Position numbers and translations under genes: made by a program. Below are positions 53,981 through 61,653 of a stretch of 64,000 nt of DNA, piece after piece. The stretch is from the NCBI RefSeq assembly GCF_000717715.1, contig NZ_JOAI01000007.1:115844-179843 (forward strand), written 5' to 3'. The notes beneath the pieces were generated by a model. It was not told where the DNA came from. It saw only the letters and a program-made list of their open reading frames with translations, and ran no database searches. The DNA comes from Streptomyces sp. NRRL B-24484. Lineage in GTDB: Bacteria; Actinomycetota; Actinomycetes; Streptomycetales; Streptomycetaceae. Positions within the stretch are counted from its first letter, which is position 1, and every line of letters starts with the position of its first letter.

Positions 53981-55621
53981 ATGAAGCACTCCAGAGCGGG
54001 GCAGCCCGTGCTGCCCGGTGAACTGATCGACGTTGCCGCCCTGGTCACCGCGTACTACACGCTGCGTCCGGACCAGCGGAAGGCGGCCCAGCGGGTGGCG
54101 TTCGGCCAGTCCGGGCACCGTGGGTCCGCACTCGACCTCTCGTTCAACGAGGACCATGTGGCGGCCATGACCCAGGCCGTCTGCAACTACCGGGCGGCCC
54201 ACGGCATCACCGGCCCGCTCTTCCTCGGGGCCGACACCCACGCGCTGTCCGAGCCCGCCAGGGTGACCGCGATCGAGGTTCTCGCCGCGAACGGCGTCAG
54301 CGTCTTACTGGACCGCGTCGGCTGCGCAACCCCGACCCCCGCCGTGTCGCATGCGATCCTCCGCCACAACCGGGCCCACCCGGCGGGGCCGTACGCCGAC
54401 GGCATCGTGCTGACGCCATCTCTGCACCCGCCCCGTGACGGCGGGTTCAGGTACAACCTGCCGCACGGCGGCCCGGCCGGATCCCGTACCGCCGCCTGGC
54501 TCCAGGACTGCGCCAACGCGCTGATCTCCGTCGGCCGCGCCGGAGTGCGCCGCTTCTCGTACACCCGCGCCCAGAAGGCCACCGAACGCTACGACTACCT
54601 CGGCAGCTACGTGGACGACCTGCCGGCCGTCACCGACCTCGACGCCGTCCGGGGCAGCGGTCTGCGGATCGGCGCCGACCCCCTCGGTGGGGCATCGGTC
54701 GCCTACTGGCACAGGATCGCGGAGGTCCACCGGCTGGACCTGACCGTCGTCAACCCGGTCACCGACCCCACCTGGGGCTTCATGGCCCTCGACCGGGACG
54801 GGCAGATCCGGACGGACTGCTCCTCGCCGTACGCGATGGCCTCTCTGATCGACCGCAAGCACGAGTTCGGCGTCGCCACCGGCAACGATGCGGCTGCCGA
54901 CCGCCACGGCATCGTCACCCCCGACGGGGGCCTGATGGATCCCGACCACTACCTGGCGGTCGCGGTCGCCTACCTTTACCGCAACCGCACCGGCTGGCCG
55001 TCAACGGCCGCTGTGGGGAAGACTCTCGTCTCCTCCTCGATGATCGACCGGGTGGCGGCGGACCTGGGCCGCGGCGTGATCGAGGTCCCGCGCGGCTTCA
55101 CCTGGTTCGTCGGCGGCCTCCATTCCGGTGCGATGGCGTTCGGGGGAGAGGGCTCTGCCGGGGCGTCCTTCCTGCGCAGGGACGGCTCGGTGTGGACGAC
55201 CGACAAGGACGGCATCCTGCTCGCCCTGCTCGCCTCCGAGATCACCGCGGTGACCGGACGCAGCCCCTCCGAGCTCTACACCGTGCTCACCAAGCGGTTC
55301 GGCATGCCCGCCTGCACCCGGGTGGACGCCCCGGCGGACCGGATGCGCAGGACCGCGCTGGCCAATCTCTCGCCGACGCGGGTGAAAGCCGACCGGGTGG
55401 CCGGGGAGAAGGTGACCGCGGTGCTGGCCAGGGCCCCGGGCAACGGCGCCCCGATCGGCGGGCTCAAGGTGTGCACCGAGAACGCCTGGTTCGTGGTCAG
55501 CCCGTCCGGCACCGAGGACGTCTGCACGATCCACGCCGAAAGCTTCCTCGGCCAGGCCCACGTGGCACAGGTTCAGACCGAGGCGCAGGCCGTTCTCGAC
55601 GAGGCGTTGGCGGCGACGTGA
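53981..55621 (+). CDS. Phosphoglucomutase-like protein with altered catalytic motifs
   Basis: This 546-residue protein has the same length as E. coli Pgm and alignable sequence throughout (RYDYLGSYVDDLPAVTDLD, KHEFGVATGND, WTTDKDGI). Yet motifs that normally bind phosphate, metal and sugar differ. TPSHNPP is TPSLHPP (Ser147 kept), DPDxDR is DAAADR (303-307), GFKWF is GFTWF (Thr374), GEESAG is GEGSAG (Gly391) and RPSGTE is SPSGTE (Ser507). Ordinary glucose-1-phosphate mutase activity is doubtful. Codon 109 is TTA, rare in Streptomyces. ATG 53981 has GAGG 8 nt upstream. Confidence 0.88.
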   Translation: MKHSRAGQPVLPGELIDVAALVTAYYTLRPDQRKAAQRVAFGQSGHRGSALDLSFNEDHVAAMTQAVCNYRAAHGITGPLFLGADTHALSEPARVTAIEVLAANGVSVLLDRVGCATPTPAVSHAILRHNRAHPAGPYADGIVLTPSLHPPRDGGFRYNLPHGGPAGSRTAAWLQDCANALISVGRAGVRRFSYTRAQKATERYDYLGSYVDDLPAVTDLDAVRGSGLRIGADPLGGASVAYWHRIAEVHRLDLTVVNPVTDPTWGFMALDRDGQIRTDCSSPYAMASLIDRKHEFGVATGNDAAADRHGIVTPDGGLMDPDHYLAVAVAYLYRNRTGWPSTAAVGKTLVSSSMIDRVAADLGRGVIEVPRGFTWFVGGLHSGAMAFGGEGSAGASFLRRDGSVWTTDKDGILLALLASEITAVTGRSPSELYTVLTKRFGMPACTRVDAPADRMRRTALANLSPTRVKADRVAGEKVTAVLARAPGNGAPIGGLKVCTENAWFVVSPSGTEDVCTIHAESFLGQAHVAQVQTEAQAVLDEALAAT

Positions 55622-55708
55622 CCACATCCGGCACGCTCCGGAGCCGGTGGGAGCGGCGCACCGCCCGCGGCGCCGGGCCGGCAGGAATCGCACGGAGGTA
55701 CCGGCCCG

Positions 55709-56323
55709 GTGGCCACTGAGCGCGCCGTGGACCTCGGCGCCGGAGCCCTCCGACCGCACCGACCGGACACCCGAGCGGCGATGGCCGCCGCGGCGGCGGA
55801 ACTCGTAGGGCCCGGACGCACCGTCGCGCTGGGCGCGTCGGACCAGGCGGCCGTCGTCGCGCGCTGCCTGCTGGCAGTGCCCGGGCTGACCGTGGTGACG
55901 AACTCCCTTCCTGCGGCAGGCCTGCTGCGGGAGGCCGCCCGGGAGCGGCGGGCGGCCCCGGCCGTGTTCCTGACCGGCGGGACGCCGACCCCCTCCGGTG
56001 CGCTGGTCGGGGTGTTGGCCGAGGAGACGATCCGCTCGCTCCACGTCGATCTGGTGATCCTCGGCGCGCACGGCGTAACGGCGAGCGAAGGCGTGACCGC
56101 GGTCGGGCCCGCGGAGGCCCGGACCGACCGTGCGTTCATCGCCTCCGCCCGGCGGACGGCCGTCGTCGCGGACCGCACGGCCTGGGGCGTGCTCGGCCCG
56201 GCCGACGTCGCCGCCGCCCAGGAGATCGACTGCTTCGTCACCGACGACGCGCTGCCCGCCGCGGCCCGTGCCGCCCTGGAGAGCGCGGTGGGGGAGCTCG
56301 TCGTGGTGCGTGTTGCCCGATGA
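55709..56323 (+). CDS. DeoR C-terminal sensor-domain protein lacking the HTH
   Basis: This protein of about 204 residues aligns with the effector domain of the DeoR regulator at 59751 (VVTNSLPAAGLL, FLTGGTPTPSGALVG, LGAHGVTASEGVT, CFVTDDAL) but has no HTH in front. The phosphate loop GAGTTT of the paralogue is GASDQA here, and the conserved Lys of DHTKWG is Ala (DRTAWG). Ligand binding may therefore be lost or changed. The GTG start has GGAGG 10 nt upstream. It lies 87 nt after the mutase-like gene. It could titrate the regulator or be decaying. Confidence 0.8.
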   Translation: MATERAVDLGAGALRPHRPDTRAAMAAAAAELVGPGRTVALGASDQAAVVARCLLAVPGLTVVTNSLPAAGLLREAARERRAAPAVFLTGGTPTPSGALVGVLAEETIRSLHVDLVILGAHGVTASEGVTAVGPAEARTDRAFIASARRTAVVADRTAWGVLGPADVAAAQEIDCFVTDDALPAAARAALESAVGELVVVRVAR

Positions 56324-56357
56324 CCCGGCGCCCCGGCCTCCTGGGGCCGTGCGGGCG

Positions 56358-57248
56358 TCACGACGGGGAGCGCGACATTTCGGCGGACGGTGGCGCGGTG
56401 AGTGTGATGACGGGAGCGGCGGTCGGTGGTGCGGATACCGACGTCGACGGTGACGGCGTCGGCCGGGGGGCGACGGCTCCGCTGCCGCGGTCCGACGGCG
56501 CGGCCGAGGGCTCGCGGTTCGTACGGTGGCCGGTGCCCGGAGCAGGGGCGGCAGCGCTGGGAGCGGTGGGAACGGCGGGAGCGGTGGCCGGGAGGGCGCT
56601 CGTCGTGGGAGGTGCCACACCTGGCACCGGCGAGGGCGGGACCGGCCGTGAGACCGACGGCGGCGGCGACGGAAGTGGGAGCGCCGTGGCCGGTGTCGAC
56701 CCGGGCCGGACCGTCGGTCGCGGGGCGTCGGTGGCCGGTGCCGACGGCGTCGGAGACCCGCGGGGTGGCGCGTCGTTCGAGGAAGCGGCCTGCGCCGGGA
56801 CATGTGCGGCGGCCGACCTCGGTGCGACGGCGGTCGGCGTCGAGCTGCTGCTCCGTGCCCCGGGACTCGGGAGCGGTGACGGTCCGACAGCCGCTGGCCT
56901 CGCGGGGACGGACGGCAGCCGCGATGGCCCGGTCGCCGGAGTACCGGAGTCCGACACGGGCGAGGCCGGGGACAGGTTCGCCGAGGCCGCCGGGACGGTC
57001 GGGGCGCTGTCGGGTGCCGCAGGACGTTCGAGCGACCCGCCGGGCGGTGGGGGACTCGGCTGGTCCCCGGTCAGGCCGGATGAGGACTGTACGCACCAGG
57101 GCGCCGCGAGAGCGGCCGCGGCGCCGACGATGAGCGCCACCCACAGCCACACGGCGGGCCGGCCCCTGCGATGCCTGGCCCGTCGGCCCAGGAAGGTCGG
57201 CCGTCGGGGCCGTCGCGCGTGGCGCTTCCGGGTGCGGGAAGACTTCAT
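56358..57248 (-). CDS. Pro/Ser/Ala-rich membrane-anchored protein
   Basis: This 296-residue protein has a strongly basic head (RKRHARRPRRPTFLGRRARH), one TM helix (VWLWVALIVGAAAALAAPW) and then about 230 residues of low-complexity Pro, Ser, Ala and Thr with almost no hydrophobic core. The topology suggests a cytosolic basic tail and a disordered cell-wall-spanning exterior. ATG 57248 overlaps the DivIVA stop by 4 nt, so the two are co-produced. Such a pair may link a polar DivIVA scaffold to the envelope; this is inference. It ends 34 bp from the convergent DeoR-like gene. Confidence 0.75.
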   Translation of the reverse strand: MKSSRTRKRHARRPRRPTFLGRRARHRRGRPAVWLWVALIVGAAAALAAPWCVQSSSGLTGDQPSPPPPGGSLERPAAPDSAPTVPAASANLSPASPVSDSGTPATGPSRLPSVPARPAAVGPSPLPSPGARSSSSTPTAVAPRSAAAHVPAQAASSNDAPPRGSPTPSAPATDAPRPTVRPGSTPATALPLPSPPPSVSRPVPPSPVPGVAPPTTSALPATAPAVPTAPSAAAPAPGTGHRTNREPSAAPSDRGSGAVAPRPTPSPSTSVSAPPTAAPVITLTAPPSAEMSRSPS

Positions 57249-57973
57249 GACCGGGGGGCGATCTGGTCGAGGACCCGGTGCAGGGTGTCCGCCGCCGCGG
57301 TCGGCCGCAATCCGTCGGGCGGCGCGGTTCGCGGTGGAGCCGGCTCGGGTGCTGCGCCGCGGTCCGTCCGCTGCACGGGCACCGGGCCGGCGGTTTCGCG
57401 TCCGGCGCCCGCGTCCGGCTCGTCCACCCGGCGCAACTGCTGCACCAGGTAGGTCCTGAGCTGTTCCCGGCAGGTCCGCTCCGCCGCGCGAAGCCGCGCG
57501 ATGTCCGCCTCCAGGACGGTCTTCGAGGAGTGCAGCGCGTCGAGCACAGTGCGCCGCTCCTCGGAGGCCCGGCGCCGGAGCGTCAGTGCGGCGGACTGGG
57601 CAGAGGCTTCGACGTCCCGGGCCTGTCGGCGGGCGCGGTCGAGCACGGAGGCCGCCTCGCGGCGGGCCGCCGCGACCTCCTCGTCGGCCACGCGCTGCGC
57701 GAGCTCCAGGACCCGTTGGGCCGCGGCCGACTTTGACGCGATGTCGCCCCGGTCGCCGTCGGGCGCTGTGTCCCCGGACGGCCCGGCCGCCGACTCGGTA
57801 CCGAGGACGGCAGCGGTCAGCCGTCGGCGGAGATCGTCGATGGTGCGCAGCATGGCGCAGAACTCCTGCTCCACCTCGTCGAGGAAGTCGTCGACCTCCT
57901 GTGGGTGGTAGCCGTGCCGCAAGCGCACGGCTGTGAACTCCTTGGTCCGGAGGTTTTCGAGGGTGAGTGGCAC
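57245..57973 (-). CDS. DivIVA-domain coiled-coil protein
   Basis: This 242-residue protein begins with a DivIVA head (LENLRTKEFTAVRLRHGYHP, QEVDDFLDEVEQEF). A long coiled coil follows (residues about 85-185, RVADEEVAAARREAASVLDR) and a Pro-rich C-terminus. It is shorter than canonical polar-growth DivIVA and lacks its second long coil, like other DivIVA-domain paralogues of Streptomyces. GTG 57973 has GAGG 6 nt upstream. It shares an operon with the membrane-anchored protein downstream. Confidence 0.88.
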   Translation of the reverse strand: MPLTLENLRTKEFTAVRLRHGYHPQEVDDFLDEVEQEFCAMLRTIDDLRRRLTAAVLGTESAAGPSGDTAPDGDRGDIASKSAAAQRVLELAQRVADEEVAAARREAASVLDRARRQARDVEASAQSAALTLRRRASEERRTVLDALHSSKTVLEADIARLRAAERTCREQLRTYLVQQLRRVDEPDAGAGRETAGPVPVQRTDRGAAPEPAPPRTAPPDGLRPTAAADTLHRVLDQIAPRS

Positions 57974-58592
57974 GGGTCACCTCTTCGGGGCGGGTGCAAC
58001 GGGCGGGTCCGGCGGACGGACGGATCGAGCGGCGCGAGCGCTGCGCGTGGACTGCCGGGGTGGCGGCCCACACTGAATCGCTCCGTGTGCGCACCATGTT
58101 CGCGGGCGGACGGGCTGGAGTGCGGGGATTGCGAGGCGTGGCCGCCGATCCGGTGCGCCCCAGGGAACGCGCCACCCGCCCGCTGGTCAACCGTTCTGAT
58201 GGCAACTGCCCCGTTTCCGCGCTTTTGGGGAACTCCGGCCGTGCCGCTCCGGTCGGCAGGGCTTCGGTGGGTCGGACTGCCGCCCGCCGGCATCCGGCCA
58301 GGTCGCCGCCACTGCGGTGGTCGTGAGGGTGCCGTGGCGGACGGGCGCCGACGGTCCGGTGGCCGCGGTGTGCGGTGCGGGCGACTGTGGCGGAATGCGG
58401 GCGGGTCCTTGACGCGTCGCGCGGACGGCTGCGATAGATGGACCCCCGCATCGTGTGGCAATTCGGTGGAATGCGTTTGATTCTGCGATGGTGCATCCCT
58501 GGTCCGATGGGACATTCGTGCCCCCGCCCCGTTCTCCGCCGCCGGTCCGCCGCTCACCGCGGAGCCCAGCGCACCATCCATCCGAGGTCCCT
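57974..58592. other. Divergent intergenic region (DivIVA / binding protein)
   Basis: About 620 bp without a gene. Near its right end GGTGGA (58465) and GTTTGATT (58475) are 10 bp apart, a weak match to the DeoR-type operator family, 110 bp before the binding-protein start. Confidence 0.45.
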
Positions 58593-59618
58593 ATGTTCCG
58601 TATGTCCCCCAGGGCGTCATGTGCCGTTGCTGTGCTCGTCGCGATCGTGACCCTCGGATCCTGTACCGGCGGGAGCCCCCAGGCGGGCCCCAGGTCCGGC
58701 AGGATCTCGATCGCCTACCTCCAGAAGCAGGGTGACCAGCAGTACTTCCAGGACGAGGCGGCCGGTGCGCGGGCGCGCGCGTCGGAGTTGGGCGTCGACC
58801 TGGAGGTCGTGGACGTCGGCACGGACGCGGGAAGGACGCTCGATGCCGCGCGGGCGGCGGCGGCCCGTGGGGTGAGTGGTCTCATCGTCACGGTGCCGGA
58901 TCCCGTCCTCGGGCCGCAGCTGGTGGAGATCGCGCACAAGTCCCGGGTCGAACTGCTGGCCTCCGACGACCAGATGTGCGCCGACCTCCCCGACCCCAGT
59001 GTCTGCGCGCACCAGAAGCTGGTGCCCCGCGTCGGGTTCAGCGGGGCCGCGATGGGAGAGGCGGTCGGCCGGCGTGCTGCTGAGGAGTACCTGAAGGCGG
59101 GATGGCAGCCCGAGCAGACCCGTATCGTCGCCGCGGGCCGGACGGACCTCAGTGTCTGCCGCGAGCGGATGGATGCGGCGAAGCTGGCTTTCCTGCAGGA
59201 GGCGGGTCAGGTCCGCACCCTGGACATCGCGACGGACAACACTCCCGAGGGTGCCCGCAAGGTGGTGGCCTCCGCAACGGCGGCGGAAGCGGGCTCGCCC
59301 AGGCACTGGGTGGTGTGGGGGTGCAACGACGAGAACGTCCAGGGCGCCCTCGCCGCACTGCGGGCGGCCGGCGTCGCGGAGCCCAACGTGATCGGGGTGG
59401 GGCTTGGTGCCTACCTCGCCTGCAAGGGCTGGGAGAGCGGGGCGCCCTTCGCCATGAGGGCCGCTCTGGCCATCAAAGGCCGGGACGTGGGCGCCCTCGC
59501 GGTGCAGACCATGTACGAAAGGCTCAGGGACAGCAAGCCTTTCCCGGCGGAGGCACTCGCCCCCACTGTCATGGCGGATCCGGCGACGTGGCGGACGGCG
59601 GGAATCACGTGCACCTGA
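58593..59618 (+). CDS. AraF-like sugar-binding lipoprotein 1
   Basis: This 341-residue protein has a lipobox (IVTLGSCTGG, Cys24) and a type I periplasmic-binding fold of the arabinose-binding class. Landmarks are IAYLQKQGDQQYFQDEA, LIVTVPDPVLGPQLV, VVWGCNDENVQGAL and GVGLGAYLACKGW. It closely resembles the protein at 61654 but has no permease or ATPase genes beside it; a DeoR regulator follows. GAGG precedes ATG 58593. It may feed the transporter encoded at the right edge or act as a sensor. Confidence 0.88.
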   Translation: MFRMSPRASCAVAVLVAIVTLGSCTGGSPQAGPRSGRISIAYLQKQGDQQYFQDEAAGARARASELGVDLEVVDVGTDAGRTLDAARAAAARGVSGLIVTVPDPVLGPQLVEIAHKSRVELLASDDQMCADLPDPSVCAHQKLVPRVGFSGAAMGEAVGRRAAEEYLKAGWQPEQTRIVAAGRTDLSVCRERMDAAKLAFLQEAGQVRTLDIATDNTPEGARKVVASATAAEAGSPRHWVVWGCNDENVQGALAALRAAGVAEPNVIGVGLGAYLACKGWESGAPFAMRAALAIKGRDVGALAVQTMYERLRDSKPFPAEALAPTVMADPATWRTAGITCT

Positions 59619-59750
59619 TTTTGGGACCGACGCCTGCACACCCGGTCGTTTCGGATGACTCTTCGACCAGAATGGGCATACAGCCCTCCGGCCGCGTACC
59701 GGCCGGCGATACCGAAGATCGGCTGCGCTATATTCGGAGCCGTCGATCGG

Positions 59751-60596
59751 ATGTATCACGAAGAGTCTGGGGTGGCCGTGGCAGATCAAGGACTGCTGGC
59801 GAAACAGCGGCGTGCTCTGATCCTCGAAGCGGTGCGCCGCGACGGCGCGGTGCGTGTCTCGGACCTGGTGGCCAGTCTCGGGGTGTCCGACATGACCGTC
59901 AGACGTGACCTCGACGCCCTCGAACGGCGAGGGATGCTGGAGAAGGTCCACGGCGGCGCCGTGGCCACGGTGGGGAGCGGCGAGGAGCCCGGCTTCGACG
60001 TCAAGTCCGGGCTGGAGTCCGCGGCCAAGGCGTCCATCGCGGATGCGGCGGCAGCCCTGGTGAAGCCCGGCAGTGTGGTCGGACTCGGGGCCGGCACGAC
60101 GACGCATGCGGTGGCCAAGCGCCTGCTGAACATCCCGGATCTGACACTGGTCACCAATTCGCTGCCGATCGAGCAGCTCTTCAGGAATTCCGTCCCGAAT
60201 GCCCAGGCGCCCACCGTGCTCCTGACGGGCGGGGCAGCCACGCGGTCGGAAGCGCTCGTCGGTCCCATTGCGGACCGCACCATTGAATCCCTTCATATGG
60301 ATGTGCTCATTCTCGGCACCCACGGGGTGAGTGAGAGGGAAGGCCTGACGAGCCCCAATCTGGCGGAGGCGCAGACAAACCGGGTATTCATTTCCCGGAC
60401 CCGGCAGGTGGTCGTGGCCGCCGACCACACGAAGTGGGGAACGGTGGGCCTCAGTACATTCGCAGAACTGGGACAGATCGGATTCTTTGTCACCGATGCG
60501 GGTCTGTCGGTCGAGGCGCGGTCCGTCCTGGGCGAGCGGGTCGGGCAGCTCATCGTCGTGGGTGTCGGTGAGGAGCAGCGGGGGAACGGCCGCTGA
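59751..60596 (+). CDS. DeoR/GlpR-family transcriptional regulator
   Basis: This protein of about 281 residues has an N-terminal HTH (KQRRALILEAVRRDGAVRVS, SDMTVRRDLDALERRGMLEK, VHGGAV) and a C-terminal sugar-phosphate sensor domain with GAGTTTHAVAKRL, VTNSLPIEQLF and DHTKWGTVGLS intact. DeoR proteins repress sugar operons until a phosphorylated sugar binds. It is the only complete DeoR protein in the window and the best candidate reader of the GTTTGA/GTTGATT arrays. ATG 59751 with GGAG 10 nt upstream is used; GTG 59772 or 59778 are alternatives. Confidence 0.9.
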   Translation: MYHEESGVAVADQGLLAKQRRALILEAVRRDGAVRVSDLVASLGVSDMTVRRDLDALERRGMLEKVHGGAVATVGSGEEPGFDVKSGLESAAKASIADAAAALVKPGSVVGLGAGTTTHAVAKRLLNIPDLTLVTNSLPIEQLFRNSVPNAQAPTVLLTGGAATRSEALVGPIADRTIESLHMDVLILGTHGVSEREGLTSPNLAEAQTNRVFISRTRQVVVAADHTKWGTVGLSTFAELGQIGFFVTDAGLSVEARSVLGERVGQLIVVGVGEEQRGNGR

Positions 60597-61477
60597 CCCC
60601 GTGCCCGCCCTCCGCGACCGCAGCGCCGTGAGCAGCTGGTCCCGGACTGCGCACGGGGCATTGGGCAGGTGTGAACGCTCCCATTTCCCGGGGTGACGGA
60701 TACCGTGCGGGTTCGGCGTCCGGCCGATTTCACCCGGCCGGCCCCACCGGGGGCCTCGCGGCCGGAAAACCGGCAGAACCCGAGCATTGAAACGGGAATC
60801 CGGAATTCCTTGACGGGCTGCTCCGGGTTGGGTCTCATGGGGGATCCGTACGGGCTTCCAACCGGCCTCCGACCGAATGGGGTCCAGCAGTGCCCTCAAT
60901 TCCCTCCGGCGCGAATCGGCGCACCCCCGCCCCTGCGGCCGAAGAAGGCCGCCGCCGCGGACGGCTCCGCCTCCGCCTCCTGACCGGACTCTCCCTCGCG
61001 GGCCGCTACCCCCTGCCGCGTGCCGCCGGGAGCGGGACGAGGGCCTGGGGGTGCGCGTCACGCGGCTGGCACCGGCGCCCTCGGACGTCCTGCGAGCACG
61101 TGCAGACGCCTTGGGCCTGCAGGCGCAAGGAGCGGTAGCCGGGTCGTGAGGCCGGCAGAAGCCGGTGCGGGTGCATGCCTCGCGGGCAGTGCCCACCCGT
61201 GTGAATGCTCCGCCCGCGTGTTGTCCTGCCGCGCGTTCTCCTCGTGCCCCCGATCGGAGTCCGACGGTCCGCCGGGGGCCGCGGCACCGACCCGTCGTGC
61301 CTGCCGAGAGTTGCGCCAGTGATGTGACTGTCAGTCAACATCGGCAGCTGATCGGGTATTTGACTGAACAAATCTCCGGTGCGCCCGGCCGTACCGGCGC
61401 GCCTTCCGCCGGATGGTTACAAGGTGGTATCGACCCTCCTGTCCCCTTGACGCTGCCGCGTAACGGAGGTGTCATAT
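60597..61477. other. Long intergenic region upstream of ABC importer
   Basis: About 880 bp with no supported gene. ORFs are Arg/Pro-rich and without ribosome sites. TGACTGTCAGTCAACA and TTTGACTGAACAA near 61323-61370 are AT-richer and may belong to promoters. Confidence 0.4.
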
Positions 61478-61504
61478 GTTGCATACCGTTTGAACATGTT
61501 GGTT
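61478..61504 (+). promoter_or_regulatory. DeoR-type operator array before AraF-like importer operon
   Basis: GTTGCA (61478), GTTTGA (61488) and GTTGGTT (61498) repeat at exactly 10-bp intervals, with GTTTAA at 61512 nearby. It lies 150 bp before the binding-protein start. Confidence 0.65.
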
Positions 61505-61653
61505 CTTGGGGGTTTAACGATCGCGAACTTGCGGTCGGCCCCGAAGAAGGCCCCAGTCCCCACCTCGGTCAGCCATCGAATCCGATGCTGCTGCTCATCT
61601 CCCCCGCACTCGTACCCTGCGCCGCCGTCGGCGCACGCTCGAAGGAGCTCCCC

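Noticed and set aside
53981..55621. Annotation as an ordinary housekeeping phosphoglucomutase
   Set aside because: Five active-site motifs deviate from the family pattern, so normal activity should not be assumed.
60877..61149. Small ORFs between deoR and the importer genes
   Set aside because: Arg/Pro-rich, overlapping in several frames, no ribosome sites and no recognisable domain.
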